Below are positions 8,090 through 17,176 of a stretch of 64,000 bases of DNA, one piece after another; within the stretch, counting starts at the first letter, position 1, and every line of letters starts with the position of its first letter. The notes beneath the pieces are model-generated. The model was given only the letters and a program-made list of their open reading frames with translations. It was not told where the DNA came from and made no database searches. The position numbers and the translations under genes were made by a program. This DNA comes from G963678255 sp963678255 (GTDB taxonomy: Bacteria > Cloacimonadota > Cloacimonadia > Cloacimonadales > WRIO01): assembly GCA_963678255.2 (NCBI GenBank), contig CAXXTW010000002.1, forward strand, positions 806,001-870,000. The letters run 5' to 3'.

Positions 8090-8986
8090 TTAAATTTTCT
8101 TTCCTACTGTAGCCATATAGATAACAAATTCGTTAATACCATCAATATTGAGATAATTATTCATTAACTCATCACTAAAAGCGCCAATCATACAAGCACC
8201 ACAATCGAGAGTTTCAGCAGCAAGGTGAAGATTTTGACCAACATGTCCAGCATCAAGATAAAGATATCTATACCCTCTTTGTTGGTAGCGCCATTTCATT
8301 CGATAAGGTAAGGCAGTCCAAATGAAAGTAACAGCACTAGCTTTTATCATAGATTGTTCAAATGCAGCGATGCTAAGTTTTTCGAAGAGTTCTGGTTCTG
8401 AAGAGATTAAAACAATCGAATTGTTTTTAGCATTAAAATGATAAAGACCTTTTTCAATATCCTGTACATGATTAATAAAAAGATAGGTTTCAAATGGGTG
8501 CCTTGCTCCAGCTGAAGGAACGTTTCTAAAGGTAACTTCTACTTTTTCAGTAAGATGGTGTTTTTTTACTGATTGTGTAGCATAGAGCAACCAAGAGAGA
8601 TCATTAAGAGATATTGGATCTCCTTTATAATCTCTGATGCTTTTTCTTTGCTGAATAACCTCAGCACAGTTTTTTTCAGGAATAGAGAGATTTTCTAAAG
8701 GAATAAGATTAATACTATTACCTATGATTTCTTTTATAGCAGGAGGCTGTTTAATTCCCTTACTTTGATCAGATTGATCTGAGAAAAAATAAGAGGTGTA
8801 TTTTTGAAAATCATCACCAATATTTGAAACACGTTTTTTAATCTTTTTTAATTCATTAATTTTGCTTTTCATTGTGTCGTTATAAGTTTTATATTCATCA
8901 TTTGTCATACTTAGTTCTTTTTTAATTTCATTAGAACTCATATTGCTTAGTTTACACAATATAAAGTTAAATTCAGTCTTATTCAT
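8090..8986 (-). CDS. SagB-type (ThcOx-family) nitroreductase/dehydrogenase
   Basis: 298 residues from the ATG at 8986 (MNKTEF); this start overlaps the upstream stop by 8 bp. N-terminal helical region (about 1-90), then the flavin-dependent nitroreductase fold: QQRKSIRDYKGDPISL (FMN phosphate Arg and Ser), NVPSAGARHPFETYLF (the SAGARHP signature of SagB-type enzymes), QRGYRYLYLDAGHVGQNLHLAA, and CGACMIGAFSD. Relatives oxidise azolines in TOMM natural-product pathways, but many stand alone and have unknown substrates. No precursor peptide or cyclodehydratase was seen nearby, so a TOMM role is not supported. It is co-transcribed with a small membrane protein. Confidence 0.85.
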   Translation of the reverse strand: MNKTEFNFILCKLSNMSSNEIKKELSMTNDEYKTYNDTMKSKINELKKIKKRVSNIGDDFQKYTSYFFSDQSDQSKGIKQPPAIKEIIGNSINLIPLENLSIPEKNCAEVIQQRKSIRDYKGDPISLNDLSWLLYATQSVKKHHLTEKVEVTFRNVPSAGARHPFETYLFINHVQDIEKGLYHFNAKNNSIVLISSEPELFEKLSIAAFEQSMIKASAVTFIWTALPYRMKWRYQQRGYRYLYLDAGHVGQNLHLAAETLDCGACMIGAFSDELMNNYLNIDGINEFVIYMATVGKKI

Positions 8987-9260
8987 GTTTTTTTTCCTTT
9001 TTATGTGAATTTTTGTCATCATCAGAATTTAATTCATCAAACATAGAACTTTTATTTTTTAATTTAGGTAAGAGGTTCCATTCCATAATAATGGCATGTA
9101 TAATAAGAGCAACAGAAAGAATAGCGATCACAACATATAGAATTTGCAGAAGGATGGGTAAAGGATAGTCAAGCGATTTAAATCTATTAAAGAGCATACC
9201 TTGGTTTAAAGCCATGTCAGCTATTAATAAAAGGATCAATAATACGCCAATCAATCTCAT
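8979..9260 (-). CDS. Small two-helix membrane protein, hypothetical
   Basis: 93 residues. Two hydrophobic helices (about 2-20 and 35-62) are followed by a charged, Lys/Asp/His-rich cytoplasmic tail (from KLKNKSS). No family recognised. Its stop overlaps the start of the SagB-type nitroreductase, so the two are likely translated together; it might be a membrane partner of that enzyme. Confidence 0.6.
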   Translation of the reverse strand: MRLIGVLLILLLIADMALNQGMLFNRFKSLDYPLPILLQILYVVIAILSVALIIHAIIMEWNLLPKLKNKSSMFDELNSDDDKNSHKKEKKHE

Positions 9261-9300
9261 ATGCCCACCAAGTGGTTTATTTCCGAGTTACCGGATAATA

Positions 9301-10056
9301 CTATTTCGTGAAAATATTGGATTTCTGTAGTTTTAATTTGAATAATTTATCTGAAAAGACTACATAGAATGAATTTTCAATGGAATCATAATCAGAAATA
9401 AAAGAAATATCTTTTTCATATTCAAAAGTATTGAGACTATCGCCTGAGACATTGTCCAGAATATGAATTTTATTCTTTTCTGGAATAACAAGTAAAGAAG
9501 AAAGAAACCGCTTATCCTCATTGAAGGATATCTGATAAGGTGTCATATTTTGATTAATTTTAGGAATGTTTAATCCATCAAATTTTTTACTCCAAAGATT
9601 CGAACCATCATTTCTTTTTAAAGTAAATATATGATTAGGAGAATCAGCAATTAGGATTTGATTGCCATCTATAAGAGAAAAATAGATTAGTGGTTTATCA
9701 AATTGTCTTTTCCAAACGATTCCAGCAGTCTGTTTATTATAGACAATCAATTTATCATAAGAAATAAGAAAGATGTATTTTAAATCGAAATAAGGTTTCA
9801 TAGTTACATCAAAAGGTAAATCTGTATTCCAAGAATTTTCAAAGTGAATTTGTTTTGCATCAACAAGAATCTTTTCAACTTCAAGTTGAAGGTTTATTGG
9901 AATTTTTTCTAGAGAAATATTCCTGATTTTTTCATTAACGATATATCTACTCTTATCAACAGTTACCTCAATTTCATTACCTCGGAAAAAAGCATAATAA
10001 AGAGACAGTAGAATAACAAAAACCAAAAGAATCATGGTAATATAAGTTTTTTTCAC
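9301..10056 (-). CDS. Membrane-anchored PQQ-like beta-propeller protein
   Basis: 251 residues. One N-terminal membrane helix (about 4-24), then blade-like repeats with the alternating pattern YDKLIVYNKQTAGIVWKRQF, NHIFTLKRNDGSNLWSKKF and KIHILDNVSGDSLNTFEY, typical of PQQ-like (BamB-type) propellers. Only three to four blades are visible, so the propeller would be partial or would complete by dimerisation. It directly follows a radical SAM gene (9-bp gap) in the same direction. Function unknown. Confidence 0.6.
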   Translation of the reverse strand: MKKTYITMILLVFVILLSLYYAFFRGNEIEVTVDKSRYIVNEKIRNISLEKIPINLQLEVEKILVDAKQIHFENSWNTDLPFDVTMKPYFDLKYIFLISYDKLIVYNKQTAGIVWKRQFDKPLIYFSLIDGNQILIADSPNHIFTLKRNDGSNLWSKKFDGLNIPKINQNMTPYQISFNEDKRFLSSLLVIPEKNKIHILDNVSGDSLNTFEYEKDISFISDYDSIENSFYVVFSDKLFKLKLQKSNIFTK

Positions 10057-10065
10057 AAAATCTCC

Positions 10066-11151
10066 TTAAGTCCACCATTTAATAAAACTGCGATAAAAAA
10101 CTCTTGTTAGAGTAGGAATATCAAGTAACATATTTGTATAAGAAGCATTTGCCAAAGGACAATAACACTCCTTATTTCGAATTGATTTTCTTTCAGCGTT
10201 AAAGGCTTGTGAGAACCAGATTTTTTTGAAGTCAAAGTTTTCTTCTTTTAAATTTCCCATAGATTCTGCTTTAATACAACAAGACCAAACATCACCATCA
10301 GGGGAAATTTGACAAGATGCTACACCCGAATAACAAGGAATAATCTGAGTTTTATGTTTTAAAACTTCTTTAACCAAATTATAATACTCAATTCTAAAAG
10401 ATTGAGTGATGCGGTTCATTTTTTTTTGCATTGATGTATTCTTTATTCGATGAATTAAATAATCAATTGCAGCTTTATAAGAAAATAAAGAGGGTGTAAT
10501 GCCTGTTCCTATTGTATCCAATTCTATTCTTTCTTCAGCGATCTCAGTGATATATTGATCAGGTTTAAGTTGCATAAGAGAATTTGAGATAGCTGAGAAA
10601 CGATCTACATTAAATTTTGAAATCACGGTATGAATTCCAATGGAAAGATTAGGCAAATTTAGTTCCCTAAGTCCATTATAGGTAGCAATTACTTTTTGGT
10701 AATTTCCAGGAATATTTCTAATACGATCATGTTCTTCACCGACCCCATCAATAGAGAGATTAATAACAATCTGAGTTTTAGGACAATTTTGAGCAATTTT
10801 ATCTACATTTTCAATAATTTTTTTTGTAAGAATCCCATTACTTGGTATATTTAGAATAGCCGGATGGCATCGATTATATAACAAAGAAGCAATGTCAACG
10901 ATATCTTCTACCAAGAAAGGTTCGCCGCCACTTAAAGTAATCCAATAGGGAGATTTTCCAATATTTTTAAATAATTTATCATATTCTTCTAATGTGAGTC
11001 TTTCTGATTTCTTTTTATAAATATTACAAGTACTGCATCTGGAATTACATGAATAAGTTAAACTAATAGTATAATTCATTGGGAGAGATTTTGGAAATCC
11101 GAAATAGTATATCAGCTTATATTTTAAAAGTTTAGGCAATATTTCGACCAT
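10066..11151 (-). CDS. Radical SAM protein with SPASM-like C-terminal domain
   Basis: 361 residues. The iron-sulfur motif CNSRCSTC (C-x3-C-x2-C, about residues 34-41) is followed by an S-adenosylmethionine-binding TLSGGEPFL and a TIM-barrel core. The C-terminal part holds further cysteines (IPCYSGVASCQISPDGDVWSCC, later CYCPL), consistent with a SPASM/twitch domain carrying an auxiliary cluster. Such enzymes modify peptides or sugars. Directly upstream lies a GT2 glycosyltransferase gene (1-bp gap) and downstream a propeller gene, suggesting cell-envelope or glycan chemistry rather than RiPP maturation. The substrate is not identifiable. Confidence 0.85.
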   Translation of the reverse strand: MVEILPKLLKYKLIYYFGFPKSLPMNYTISLTYSCNSRCSTCNIYKKKSERLTLEEYDKLFKNIGKSPYWITLSGGEPFLVEDIVDIASLLYNRCHPAILNIPSNGILTKKIIENVDKIAQNCPKTQIVINLSIDGVGEEHDRIRNIPGNYQKVIATYNGLRELNLPNLSIGIHTVISKFNVDRFSAISNSLMQLKPDQYITEIAEERIELDTIGTGITPSLFSYKAAIDYLIHRIKNTSMQKKMNRITQSFRIEYYNLVKEVLKHKTQIIPCYSGVASCQISPDGDVWSCCIKAESMGNLKEENFDFKKIWFSQAFNAERKSIRNKECYCPLANASYTNMLLDIPTLTRVFYRSFIKWWT

Positions 11152-11152
11152 A

Positions 11153-12061
11153 TCAATCCTTCTTAAAATTATTCATATTTAAGTCCTTTGACGAAGGTAT
11201 CATACTCCATTTAAAGGGGTTTTTCTTTTTGATTTTATAGTCATACCATCCAAGAAATCTACAGATAATTTCGAGTTTAGCAGTAAAAATTATTTTTAAA
11301 ATATTGGAAGGATCCGAGATCATAGCATGAATCATCAAAGAGATCATCAACATAGGATTTTGAGAGCTGACTGTGTATTTTTGATTGTCTTTTAACCAAA
11401 GATGACCAGCAGCAATTCGTCTTCTTTGATTGATAAAATCTTTTAAATTTTCAGGTCCTTTGTTATATATAATGGCATCAGAAACATAAAGAAGATTTAG
11501 ATTATGGTTCTTAATTTGAGCCTCTATACTGGCTTCATCAACAGCTGATTTTTCAGGTATCGATTCAAATACTTTCCTAAAAGCAACCATTTCGCCTAAT
11601 TTTGCTTGTTGTATAGCCATTTTATGATGCAAATTCCATAACAAATGTATTGAATAACCGAAGAGAGAGTTTTTATTATTCAGAGGAATGGGTCTTCCTC
11701 CAGTCATGCCAATTTTTGGATTAATGAAAGGTTTAATAAGTTTTTCAACAGTGTCAGGAGCAGGGATTGTATCTGCACTTTCAATGATTAATATATCAGT
11801 ATGGCTATTTTTTATAAAATTATTAATTGCAGCAGATTTCCCGTTTCGTTCTTTTTCAGCAATTAGTTTTATTTTATTTGATTTTAATTCAAATTCTCTT
11901 ACAATATCATCGGTTCCATCACTTGAAGCACTGGAAACTACTATTATTTCATTAATCACTACATTATGAAGTCTTTGATCTAACAAAGCCTGAAGTAATT
12001 TACCAATATTTATGGCTTCATTATATGCTAAAACACCAATACTACATGAGAGTTTATTCAT
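11153..12061 (-). CDS. Family 2 glycosyltransferase
   Basis: 302 residues with a GT-A fold: GVLAYNEAINIGKLL (nucleotide-binding strand), IIVVSSASSDGTDDIV, and LIIESADTIPAP in place of the usual DxD. The acceptor-side region contains VDEASIEAQI, and RRRIAAGHLWL resembles the QxxRW-like end motif. A hydrophobic stretch near 240-255 may bring it to the membrane. The stop overlaps or abuts nusB, and the gene reads on into the radical SAM gene. The donor and acceptor sugars are unknown; the ESADT variant of the metal motif is worth noting. Confidence 0.85.
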   Translation of the reverse strand: MNKLSCSIGVLAYNEAINIGKLLQALLDQRLHNVVINEIIVVSSASSDGTDDIVREFELKSNKIKLIAEKERNGKSAAINNFIKNSHTDILIIESADTIPAPDTVEKLIKPFINPKIGMTGGRPIPLNNKNSLFGYSIHLLWNLHHKMAIQQAKLGEMVAFRKVFESIPEKSAVDEASIEAQIKNHNLNLLYVSDAIIYNKGPENLKDFINQRRRIAAGHLWLKDNQKYTVSSQNPMLMISLMIHAMISDPSNILKIIFTAKLEIICRFLGWYDYKIKKKNPFKWSMIPSSKDLNMNNFKKD

Positions 12062-12513
12062 TATGGAGTAACCTTAATATTTGTATGGTAGATTGCATCA
12101 AGTACTGCATTAACAAATTTACTTGAGTTTTCAGCACAGAATTTCTTACTGATTTCAATTGCTTCATCAATGACTACAGGGGCAGGTGTTTTTAATAGCA
12201 TCATCTCATAAACAGCAAGTCTTAATATGCAGAGGTCTAACTTTGCGATACGTTCAATAGGCCAACCTTTACTGTGTTGAATAATTATTTGATCAACTTC
12301 TTCCATTGCTGGGATCATGTTTTTTAAAAGAGAATCAGCAAATTGTAGAATTTGTTCATGAGATTCCTGATGATTTTCTAATGCAACAATTTCAAGGATT
12401 GCTGGGTATTTTTCTAAATATTCTAACTCCATTAGTAGTTCACTGGTTTCTTCATATAATAATCCGTATAGAGTTTGTACGACTAATTCTCTTGCTTTTC
12501 TTCTAAATCCCAT
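12061..12513 (-). CDS. nusB: Transcription antitermination protein NusB
   Basis: 150 residues from the ATG at 12513 (MGFRRKARE), which has GAGGAA just upstream; an apparent 44-residue extension is ribH read in another frame. The all-helical NusB fold begins RRKARELVVQTLYG, with the C-terminal signature LDLCILRLAVYEMM, PAPVVIDEAIEISKKF and SSKFVNAVLDAI. NusB binds boxA RNA with S10 in rRNA antitermination. The ribH-nusB pairing (7-bp gap) is a widely conserved arrangement. Confidence 0.95.
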   Translation of the reverse strand: MGFRRKARELVVQTLYGLLYEETSELLMELEYLEKYPAILEIVALENHQESHEQILQFADSLLKNMIPAMEEVDQIIIQHSKGWPIERIAKLDLCILRLAVYEMMLLKTPAPVVIDEAIEISKKFCAENSSKFVNAVLDAIYHTNIKVTP

Positions 12514-12520
12514 TAATTCC

Positions 12521-12985
12521 TCAAATTTGTTTAAGTAGGTTAACCATTTCAATAGCAGACATAGCTGCGTCCCAACCCTTATTTCCAACTTTTGTTCCAG
12601 CTCTTTCAATAGCCTGCTCAATAGATTCGGTAGTAAGAACACCAAAAATAACAGGTTTAGAGCTATTTAGTGATACAGAGGCAATCCCTTTACTCACTTC
12701 AGCACTCACAAAATCAAAGTGAGGCGTCGCACCTCTTATGACAGTACCTAAGCATATTACAACATTATATAAGGGGTTGCTGGCGAGTTTTTGAGCCACA
12801 AGAGGTATCTCAAAAGCACCGGGAACCCAAACAATATCAATATCATTTTCCTGTGCACCGTGCCTGTTTAAGCAATCAAGACATCCACCTAAGAGTTTAT
12901 TATTAATAAATTCATTAAAACGACTAACGACTATTGCATATTTGATATGATCAGAAATTAATTTACCTTCGATGATTTTAGCCAT
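12521..12985 (-). CDS. ribH: 6,7-dimethyl-8-ribityllumazine synthase
   Basis: 154 residues, the normal length. Motifs: VVSRFNEFI, VWVPGAFEIPLVAQKLA (substrate binding), CLGTVIRGATPHFDFV (phosphate-binding loop and catalytic His), GVLTTESIEQAIERAG, and NKGWDAAMSAIEM. It condenses 5-amino-6-ribitylaminouracil with dihydroxybutanone phosphate in the penultimate step of riboflavin synthesis. It heads the run ribH-nusB-GT2-radical SAM. Confidence 0.97.
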   Translation of the reverse strand: MAKIIEGKLISDHIKYAIVVSRFNEFINNKLLGGCLDCLNRHGAQENDIDIVWVPGAFEIPLVAQKLASNPLYNVVICLGTVIRGATPHFDFVSAEVSKGIASVSLNSSKPVIFGVLTTESIEQAIERAGTKVGNKGWDAAMSAIEMVNLLKQI

Positions 12986-13011
12986 AATGGACTCCTTTCT
13001 TTAGATTAACG

Positions 13012-13039
13012 ACTTTAATAAACATAACTTTATCGTCAA
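13012..13039 (-). promoter_or_regulatory. Promoter upstream of ribH
   Basis: Minus-strand TTGACG (13034-13039), 16-bp spacer, TAAAGT (13012-13017), ending about 26 bp before the ribH start. Confidence 0.45.
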
Positions 13040-13069
13040 CCTTAATTTACTATCTTACTGATTCAGGAC

Positions 13070-14146
13070 TTATTTTTTTAGATATATTTGAAACTCATCT
13101 TTATAAATATCAATTAATGCAATAAACAACGCTGCAATAATTGGACCAATTACAAATCCCATGATTCCAAATAGAATGATCCCTCCCAAAGTTGAAAAAA
13201 AGATAATCAAATCATGCATTTCTGCATCTTTTCCTACAAGAATTGGTCTTAATAAATTATCAATACTTCCAATAATGACACTACTAATAAAAAACATCAG
13301 AACACCTTGCCAAATGTTTCCATTTAACAATTGAAATAAAGAAGCTGGGACTAGAATAACCCAAGTACCAACCATTGGAATCGTTGCACAAATCACCATG
13401 ACAAAGCCCCATAAAATCCAAGTTTTTACTCCAAATATTAGCAAGGTAAGAGCTCCTAAACTTCCCTGAATTAAACCAATCAGTAGTGTTCCTTTTACAG
13501 TTGCTCTTGATATTTGAGAGAAACGATTAAACAATTTTGTTTCTTCAGCTTCTCTAAGCGGACTAATAGATTTGATAAACATAAGTAGTTTTTCACCATC
13601 CCTAAAAAAATAAAACATACAAAAGATGGTAATTAAAAGATTCGTTACTAACTGAAAAACACTTTGAGAAGATTTGTTAATTACAAAAGAAATAACCTGT
13701 ACAGCTTTATTAACAATCTCTTTTATAGAGCTTTTCCAGTCTATATTTAGATCTAGAACCCATTTAAAAAATTTGGTATTTTGTAACTTTATTATGATAG
13801 GTTGCTTTTCTATTGAACTGGTATTTTGGAAATAGGGAGACAAAGATTGATAAAATATTTGTAGTTGGTCGATTATCAGTTGAAATAGAAAAAATAAAGG
13901 AATAAGTAAAACTATTACGATTAACAAACAACAAATAAGTGAAGATAAGTTTTTTCTGTTTTTAGTTTTTCTTAAAATCTTACTATAAAATGGATATAAA
14001 AGTGTAGTGAAAGAGAAACCAATAATTATCGGAACAAAAAAGTAGCTTAACATCTTAAAGAAAGAAAATCCGATAAGTAAAATCAAAGTTAATAAAAATA
14101 TAATTCTGAAGTGATTATCTACTGTTTGGTCGAGTTTAGTTTTCAT
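13070..14146 (-). CDS. AI-2E family (PF01594) membrane transporter
   Basis: 358 residues with about seven to eight hydrophobic segments: paired N-terminal helices (about 14-55 and 72-95), a soluble middle (about 95-150), then ISRATVKGTLLIGLIQGSLGALTLLIFG and GSIDNLLRPILVG, the PF01594 signature, followed by LGGIILFGIMGFVIGPIIAALF. Members export or exchange varied solutes including autoinducer-2 and ions; the substrate here is unknown. It lies between coaE and ribH. Confidence 0.9.
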   Translation of the reverse strand: MKTKLDQTVDNHFRIIFLLTLILLIGFSFFKMLSYFFVPIIIGFSFTTLLYPFYSKILRKTKNRKNLSSLICCLLIVIVLLIPLFFLFQLIIDQLQIFYQSLSPYFQNTSSIEKQPIIIKLQNTKFFKWVLDLNIDWKSSIKEIVNKAVQVISFVINKSSQSVFQLVTNLLITIFCMFYFFRDGEKLLMFIKSISPLREAEETKLFNRFSQISRATVKGTLLIGLIQGSLGALTLLIFGVKTWILWGFVMVICATIPMVGTWVILVPASLFQLLNGNIWQGVLMFFISSVIIGSIDNLLRPILVGKDAEMHDLIIFFSTLGGIILFGIMGFVIGPIIAALFIALIDIYKDEFQIYLKK

Positions 14147-14191
14147 ATTATTAATCCTATAAAATTATTTACAATTTTTAAAACAAGAATA

Positions 14192-14815
14192 TTAGAGAAT
14201 CTCATCAAATCTTTTTAGATCTCTCTTTTTAAGCTGATACATTAGTTTTATAAAGTTCCAAATCTTATTTTCTAGATTTTCTTCTGATCCATTATTGATA
14301 ATCACCAAACCAGAATTTGGCATTTTATCTTTATCTGGTAATTGAGAATTTATAATAGCGTCAGCCTCTTTTTCATCATAACTATTACGATCCATAAGTC
14401 TTTGGAGTTGAATTTCTGGAGTTACAGAAATTAGAATAATAAAATCGAAACAATTCTGCATACCGCTTTCAAAGAGAAGTGGGACTTCAAAAAATAAGTA
14501 TTCATGACTACTATGATCAACAATATCATCCATTACTTTCAGAATCTCTGGATGTACAATAGAATTTAGTTTTTTTAAAGCTTCAGGATGTTCAAAAACA
14601 ATTTTTCTAAGAAGATTTCTATCAATTTTTTTATCTGAGATTATATTCTGGCTGAATTCCTTCTTGATTTTATTGACAATTTCAGGATAACTCAATACTT
14701 CGTGACCTATTTGATCACTTGAAATGACTGTAAAGCCTTCATGCTTTAAAAAATTACAAACTGTAGATTTTCCTGAAGCAATTCCGCCTGTGATACCAAT
14801 AATAAAAGGTCTCAT
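14192..14815 (-). CDS. coaE: Dephospho-CoA kinase
   Basis: 207 residues. P-loop GITGGIASGKST at the start, then ISSDQIGHEVL, IVHPEI, LFFEVPLLFESG (lid and Asp/Glu region) and QLQRLMDRNSYDEKEADAIINSQLP. It phosphorylates the 3'-OH of dephospho-CoA in the last step of CoA synthesis. Its start overlaps the cdaA stop by 4 bp. Confidence 0.96.
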   Translation of the reverse strand: MRPFIIGITGGIASGKSTVCNFLKHEGFTVISSDQIGHEVLSYPEIVNKIKKEFSQNIISDKKIDRNLLRKIVFEHPEALKKLNSIVHPEILKVMDDIVDHSSHEYLFFEVPLLFESGMQNCFDFIILISVTPEIQLQRLMDRNSYDEKEADAIINSQLPDKDKMPNSGLVIINNGSEENLENKIWNFIKLMYQLKKRDLKRFDEIL

Positions 14816-15561
14816 TTTTTTATCTCATCAGTTAATAATTGTAAAAGTTCTTCAATTGACAAATTTGTAATAATCTCACCTTTTGATGCAAAGGAGATTC
14901 TGCCTGTTTGTTCTGAAACAACAACACAATAAGCATCAGTAATTTCTGTAATACCCAGAGCAGCAAGGTGTCTGGTACCAAAAACTTTACTATGCTCAAT
15001 ATTCTTTGAAAGAGGTAAAACTACTTTGGCAGCATATAGTCTTCCATTTCTAATAATCACAGCACCATCATGAAGAATTGTTTGAGTATTAAAAACCGTT
15101 AGAATAAGTTTTGAAGATAGAGCTGAATCCAAGATTTCACCAAATGCAATGAATTCATCCAGTAATTGTGTTCTTTCAAAAACTATCAAAGCACCGATAT
15201 GTCTTTCAGAGAATATAGTTACTGCATCTAGGATGGGATTAAAACTAATCCTTTTCTGCGACTTAAAGAATACTCCAAATAGATTTCTGGTTTGAGAAGC
15301 TTTTGAAATTCCATTTCTAATCTCTGGTTGAAATATAATAACTAATGCAAGTATCCAGAAGTTTTGAAAGCCTTTCAAGATTGCCATGATCATTTGTAAT
15401 TTAAAATATGCTGAAATAAAATATAAAATTATAAAGAAACTTAGTATTAAGAGTATATCAAAACCGCTTGTTTTTCGAAACAATAAAATTACACCATAAA
15501 GAATAAATGCAACAAGAAGAATATCAAGAACATCTGAAAAACCGGGAATTAAGAAATTCAT
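14812..15561 (-). CDS. cdaA: Diadenylate cyclase CdaA (c-di-AMP synthase)
   Basis: 249 residues. Three N-terminal membrane helices (about 5-80), then the DAC domain: LHDGAVIIRNGRLYAAKVVLPLS with the DGA motif, and FGTRHLAALGITEITDAYCVVVSEQTG. The second catalytic motif, normally RHR, reads RHL here. The enzyme joins two ATP into cyclic di-AMP, a signal for potassium and envelope homeostasis. It overlaps folP and coaE by 4 bp each; folP-cdaA linkage is common in FCB bacteria. The family call is firm, but activity with the RHL variant is not certain. Confidence 0.93.
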   Translation of the reverse strand: MNFLIPGFSDVLDILLVAFILYGVILLFRKTSGFDILLILSFFIILYFISAYFKLQMIMAILKGFQNFWILALVIIFQPEIRNGISKASQTRNLFGVFFKSQKRISFNPILDAVTIFSERHIGALIVFERTQLLDEFIAFGEILDSALSSKLILTVFNTQTILHDGAVIIRNGRLYAAKVVLPLSKNIEHSKVFGTRHLAALGITEITDAYCVVVSEQTGRISFASKGEIITNLSIEELLQLLTDEIKK

Positions 15562-16427
15562 AATTGACCTTTTATCATATTCATTGTTTTTACAAACCGA
15601 AGATTCTCTTTGACATCATGAACTCTTATCACCTCTATATCAGCTAAAACTGCATAAGCAGAAGAAGCAAGAGTTCCTTCGAGTCTATCAGAAGGTTCTG
15701 ATGTATAAATCTGATTAATAAAGCTTTTTCGAGATGCTCCTAAAAGAATTGGGAGTTTAAAAGACTTAAATTCTTTCAAATTATTTATTATTTTTAAATT
15801 ATCTTCGAGTCTCTTCCCAAATCCAATACCTGGATCAAGAACAATTCTGTCTCTATTAATTCCATTGTCTTGGCAGAAAAGAATTCTCTCCTCAAAAAAG
15901 TTTATTATTTCATCAATTACATTGTCATAATAAGGGTTTTCTTGCATATTTTTTGGATTACCTTTCATATGCATTAAAATAACAGGTATATCAGAATATT
16001 TTTTTAATATATCTATCATTTCTGAATCAAATGAAAGAGCAGAAATATCATTTATGATATCTGCCCCTGCTATAATTGCTTTTTCAGCAGTATGAGCATG
16101 ATAAGTATCCACTGAAATTGGAATAGAACTAAACATTCTGATAGATTCAATAACTGGTAAAATGCGAGACAACTCTGTTAACTCATCTACAGGATCAGAA
16201 CCAGGTCTTGAAGATTCACCACCTATATCAATAATATCGACTCCATCTTTAATCATCTTAACTGCATGATTGATAGCATTTTGAGAGTCTAAGTAGAGAT
16301 CGCCATCAGAAAAAGAGTTTGGTGTTATGTTTAAAATCCCCATAATCTTTGTTTTGTCAAAATATAATTCTCGATTATTTCTTAACTTAAGTATCTTATA
16401 ATTACTCAATTTATCAGTTGTGCTCAT
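15558..16427 (-). CDS. folP: Dihydropteroate synthase
   Basis: 289 residues, TIM barrel. Signatures: IMGILNITPNSFSDGD, IDIGGESSRPGSDPV, ISVDTYHAHTAE, IINDISAL, PVILMHMKGNPKNMQ, IVLDPGIGFGKRLEDNL, ILLGASRKSFI and IRVHDVKE, i.e. every conserved pterin- and PABA-pocket segment. It makes dihydropteroate from DHPPP and p-aminobenzoate for folate. The gene sits 2 bp after tonB and overlaps cdaA by 4 bp. Confidence 0.97.
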   Translation of the reverse strand: MSTTDKLSNYKILKLRNNRELYFDKTKIMGILNITPNSFSDGDLYLDSQNAINHAVKMIKDGVDIIDIGGESSRPGSDPVDELTELSRILPVIESIRMFSSIPISVDTYHAHTAEKAIIAGADIINDISALSFDSEMIDILKKYSDIPVILMHMKGNPKNMQENPYYDNVIDEIINFFEERILFCQDNGINRDRIVLDPGIGFGKRLEDNLKIINNLKEFKSFKLPILLGASRKSFINQIYTSEPSDRLEGTLASSAYAVLADIEVIRVHDVKENLRFVKTMNMIKGQL

Positions 16428-16429
16428 AA

Positions 16430-17176
16430 TTAATCCAATTTAAAACTAAAAGTAATAATACCAGTATTTTTTTTGTCTGACATATTAAAACGCCATTGGC
16501 TGAGAGCATTTATACTAATATTTTCAAATACTGGATCACTTTTTTTTACAATAGTTATTTCTGAAACAGAACCATTAGCCATAACAGAAAATTTGAGCAT
16601 AACTGTTCCGTTTTTGGCAAGATCTTCAGGATATTTTGGTAACACTTTTTTTAAAACTTGTCGATTAATGACATCTCCTTGCATTTCGAATGAAGAGCTA
16701 CCATCACTGTTTTGACCACCTGTATTATTTTTATTGGAAAGATTGGAGTTATTACCAGTTAATTGACTATTAGAGTTAATCTTTACAGAGGTTGATGGCG
16801 CTTCCCTCATAGTAGTAGATTTTCCCCATGAATCATCAATGTCAGTTTTGTTATAAGTAGTATTCGTATTTTTGTCTTTTTTTACAGGTAATTGATTCAT
16901 TCTGATGATATCGTCTGAATTTTCAGCAGTTGAAGGAAGGCTGATTCTAATTGAAGGAGCCGAACTCTTACCTGCTGAAGACAAATCACCCTGTGAACTA
17001 TTGGTGTTAACTTTATTATTTTCAGGTTTTGGTAAGACTAGATCATCAATGGGTACAATCTCAATATTTTCATACTCAACTATTGGTTTTATATTAAATT
17101 TCATAGTAGCAAAGAGCAGCAGAAGCATAAGATGAACTAAAAGAGCGATGGTAAAACTAATTTTACTGTCCGACAT
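16430..17176 (-). CDS. TonB-family energy transducer
   Basis: 248 residues. One N-terminal membrane helix (about 6-26), a low-complexity Ser/Asn/Lys-rich periplasmic spacer (about 50-165), and a C-terminal TonB domain: VLPKYPEDLAKNGTVMLKFSV, GSVSEITIVKKSDPVFENI and ALSQWRFN. It transmits proton-motive force from ExbB/ExbD to outer-membrane receptors such as the one at 613-2526. It overlaps exbD by 14 bp. The spacer is Ser/Asn-rich rather than Pro-rich. Confidence 0.9.
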   Translation of the reverse strand: MSDSKISFTIALLVHLMLLLLFATMKFNIKPIVEYENIEIVPIDDLVLPKPENNKVNTNSSQGDLSSAGKSSAPSIRISLPSTAENSDDIIRMNQLPVKKDKNTNTTYNKTDIDDSWGKSTTMREAPSTSVKINSNSQLTGNNSNLSNKNNTGGQNSDGSSSFEMQGDVINRQVLKKVLPKYPEDLAKNGTVMLKFSVMANGSVSEITIVKKSDPVFENISINALSQWRFNMSDKKNTGIITFSFKLD

